Source: Chloromonas sp. AAM2 (Eukaryota > Chlorophyta > Chlorophyceae > Chlamydomonadales > Chlamydomonadaceae). From it: DNA of 44,015 nt. The notes below the pieces were generated by a model that worked only from the letters and a program-made list of their open reading frames with translations, was not told the DNA's origin and made no database searches. The translations under genes were made by a program, and so were the position numbers. The stretch covers positions 1-44,015 of the forward strand of contig QAXH01005696.1 of assembly GCA_004335635.1 (NCBI GenBank). The letters are read 5' to 3'. This document shows, piece by piece, positions 41,936-44,015 of this stretch. Numbering within the stretch: the stretch's first letter is position 1; each line of letters opens with the position of its first letter.

Positions 41936-44015
41936 CTATCTGTTTCTATTGACCCTAGCCACTGTCATCCTGCCAGCAGGCTTGGCCTTGGCCACCCCTC
42001 CCTGCAGCTTCTTGCCACCTCCCTTGGCCCCACCACCGCCTCCCTTGAACCTGCGCCTGCGCCCTCCCTTGGCCTTTTTGCCGGAGGCAGACTGGTACTT
42101 TTTGTAGGCGGCCCGCCCTTTGAACTTCTTGCCATTAGCATCCACATACACCTGGCCAGCGTGCAAGAGCAACGCTTACATCATCAGGTTCATCTTTTTT
42201 CACATCACGAAGACGCCTAAAACAGCACTGCTGTTAAAAGTACCTTCTGCACATGGCTTATATCCAATTGCTCAGATATGATTGTGGTCAGGGCATTCAA
42301 GCACTGTTAAAGTTGTCTTGTGGCTGTGTGGTTCCTCGCAACGCCACATGGTGAACCAACATGCGATCGCTCTACAATGCTGATGCCATACACAAGCCCA
42401 CGGTGATGGTGCACAAGCACTCTTGTATGCGCTTAACAAGCACTGCAGTGCTTAACAAAAAGACACGCCTTGCACAGTGGCGTAATGCACACACACGCAC
42501 TCAGGTCATGCTAGCTTGCTGCTCTCCCGGTTCCCATGCCACCATGACAACTTCGGGATGCCATGCAAACACGCACAAACACATCCCGCACAAACACAGT
42601 GAGGCCGTACACACACACACACACACACCTTGTTGTCGTCAGCGTCCGTGTACCACCTGCCGCCCGCAGCCTGCTCATCATTGGCGTCCACTCCCACTGC
42701 GGACTTGCGCCGGCCCCTGCCCGCGCCTGTGCCCCCCCGGCTCCTGCCCTGACCGGGCCAACCAGAGAGGTCAATGGGAGCACCTGCCAAGCAGAGCAAA
42801 GGGTGTGAAAAATAGCAAAAGAATGCGTGCAAGCAGGGCTCAACCATTCAAAGATGGCACCACAGACCTCATAAGCACATTACACCCTGCTAACTATGTG
42901 CCGCTGCTCAATTTCGCGCCATATCCCGCCACGTGTTCTGACCAATTCACTCATCTTCACCTGCTGCAACGCTTTGTGTCAAAACATCCTGTGCCTAATG
43001 CCTGAACAGAACACCCCCTGTCCTCGCCTTCATTGCTCCCTGCATGCTTCTGCTGCAGCGCCTCATGCGCGGCCGCACCCCCGTCCGTGAACTGGTCGCG
43101 GTACAAGACATGCACACGCGAGCCGTCCCTGGGGGGCAGAGGCGCACGCACACACCACAATTGCCTTACTTTGGCCCCTGCTGCTTGTTGTGCCGGGGTT
43201 GTTTGCTTGCTCAGGGTAGGTCAGGGTGGTCTGGAGACAACTTTCCTGATTCAGACAATTGTGTCGTGTATGCACACGGCCCCTCTGATGTAAACTGGGC
43301 CGGTCCACAGCGATGCAATCACCACACTCAACCACAGCTATGCAAAGAATGCTCAAAGCAATCACACTGAACTACACATCGCTGCCACCTAGTCCGAATT
43401 GCTGTGGTCTGCGTGTCGTGCATGCCATGTGGCTCTCATGTGACCGTCATGTGACCCTCATGTGACCCTCATGCGACTCTCATGCGACCCTTATGTGCCC
43501 CTCATGCGACCCTCATGCGACTCTCATGCGACCGTCATGTGACCCTGATGTGAACCTCATGTGAACCTGACCTGGGGTCTCTTCCATCCTTGATCGCATC
43601 CACGGGCACAAAGTCCTCCAGTAGCTGCCACCACAGTACCGCAGACGCCTGGCTCCGGCCCTCCTGAGCCCTTGAAGGTTGCAGCGTGTCCTGCTCCTGC
43701 TCCTGTTGGGGATGGTACTGATCCTGCTGCTGGTGCTGCAGTGATTGATGCTGGTGCTGGTTCCAATGCAATGAATGCTGGTTTGAATGCAACGACTGCT
43801 GGTGTGGCTGGTGGTTTGTTTGAGGCGGTGGCTGTTGGTGCTGCAACAAGCCTTGTGACCTGTCCGTGGCCGTGCGAATTCTCTGCGTCAGAGGTGTGTC
43901 ATCGTCAGAGCTGTCCATCAAGCTCAGCGTGGGTCTGCCTGTGCCTGGCTCGACACTCACGGACCAACCCTTGCGTGCTTGGGTAAACGCACTCGCAGCC
44001 GCGCCCGGCCCCGCT
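41936..44015 (-). CDS. Unidentified gene, 3' part (runs off window): acidic/Gln-rich then Lys/Gly-rich protein
   Basis: Minus strand, 5' end beyond the window. Exons as modelled: 44015-43572 (open to the edge), 43128-43079, 42783-42629, 42151-41936 (stop TAG); borders GT-AG and in frame. The first part reads LMDSSDDDTPLTQRIRTATD, then a His/Gln-rich run, then WWQLLEDFVPVDAIKDGRDP. Next come RDGSRVHVLYRDQFTDGGAP, an Arg/Gly-rich patch (GQGRSRGGTGAGRGRRKSA), then GGRWYTDADDNK joined to VYVDANGKKFKGRAAYKKYQ, and a Lys/Gly-rich tail (KGGRRRRFKGGGGGAKGGGK). The WYTDADDNKVYVDANGKKFKG segment looks like a small conserved unit, and the basic tail suggests a nucleic-acid-binding nuclear protein. I cannot name the family. 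The exon 2 donor (GGGG|GTGCGG) was chosen because it alone keeps frame. A GTGAGT at about 43960 could be an additional donor. Confidence 0.6.
42605..42628 (-). repeat. CA/GT microsatellite at a splice donor
   Basis: A (AC)n run on the plus strand reads (GT)n on the coding minus strand and begins exactly at the donor of the exon ending at 42629, so the donor GT is the first repeat unit. The bZIP intron 5 and SET intron 3 have the same arrangement. Confidence 0.9.
43435..43566 (+). repeat. Tandem repeat, 11-bp unit, twelve copies
   Basis: The unit is ctcatgtgacc, with variants ctcatgcgacc and gtcatgtgacc; twelve units of exactly 11 bp with no spacers. It ends a few bases from the splice donor of the minus-strand gene (43571/43572), so it occupies the start of that intron. 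Confidence 0.9.

Overview
The window looks like nuclear DNA of a green alga, most likely a chlorophycean (volvocalean type). The basis is intron-dense genes with clean GT/AG borders and short exons, long untranslated stretches rich in GT/CA microsatellites, plant-type versions of conserved genes (SCE1-like SUMO E2, chloroplast-type LSMT/SET methyltransferase), and many degenerate dispersed repeats. The genus is an inference. One assembly gap (N run) lies at 10739-10994.

Layout. 1-2408 is repeat-rich with no gene I can support. 2409-5458 (+) is an 8-exon bZIP transcription factor (359 aa). 5459-13071 is a long non-genic stretch with a LINE reverse-transcriptase C-terminal remnant (9570-10601, minus), the gap, and copies of several small dispersed repeats. 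13072-19420 (+) is a 16-exon membrane-anchored cytochrome P450 (about 696 aa) with two large family-atypical insertions. 22038-24628 (-) is an 8-exon SUMO-conjugating enzyme of the UBC9/SCE1 type. It is divergently paired, across about 296 bp, with a 13-exon SET-domain protein of the Rubisco-LSMT/SETD3 family (24925-32860, +). 35549-37167 (-) is a decayed Fanzor gene, the eukaryotic relative of TnpB and an RNA-guided (OMEGA) nuclease family. 38160-40512 (+) is an unidentified multi-exon gene whose 3' half is well supported. 41936-44015 (-) is the 3' part of an unidentified gene encoding an acidic/Gln-rich then Lys/Gly-rich protein that runs off the window.

The exon joins for the bZIP, UBC9 and SET genes were checked by hand and keep frame throughout. 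The P450 joins also keep frame, but one short exon border (exon 6 end) is uncertain. The genes do not form a pathway. The window mixes regulation (bZIP, SUMO E2), protein methylation, oxidative metabolism and transposon debris.

The most interesting item is the Fanzor relic. It has recognisable RuvC-I, RuvC-III, paired CxxC zinc-ribbon and N-terminal TDGV motifs, but also two in-frame TGA codons, a frame change at an internal minisatellite, and a Lys in the usually acidic D-E-x-x-T-S motif. Next in interest are a TCCCAGAACTGGCAAACTT-type motif found five times in both orientations, a 30-bp tandem duplication spanning a P450 splice donor, and an atypical UBC9 (HPN changed to HVN, 4-residue insertion, short C-terminus).
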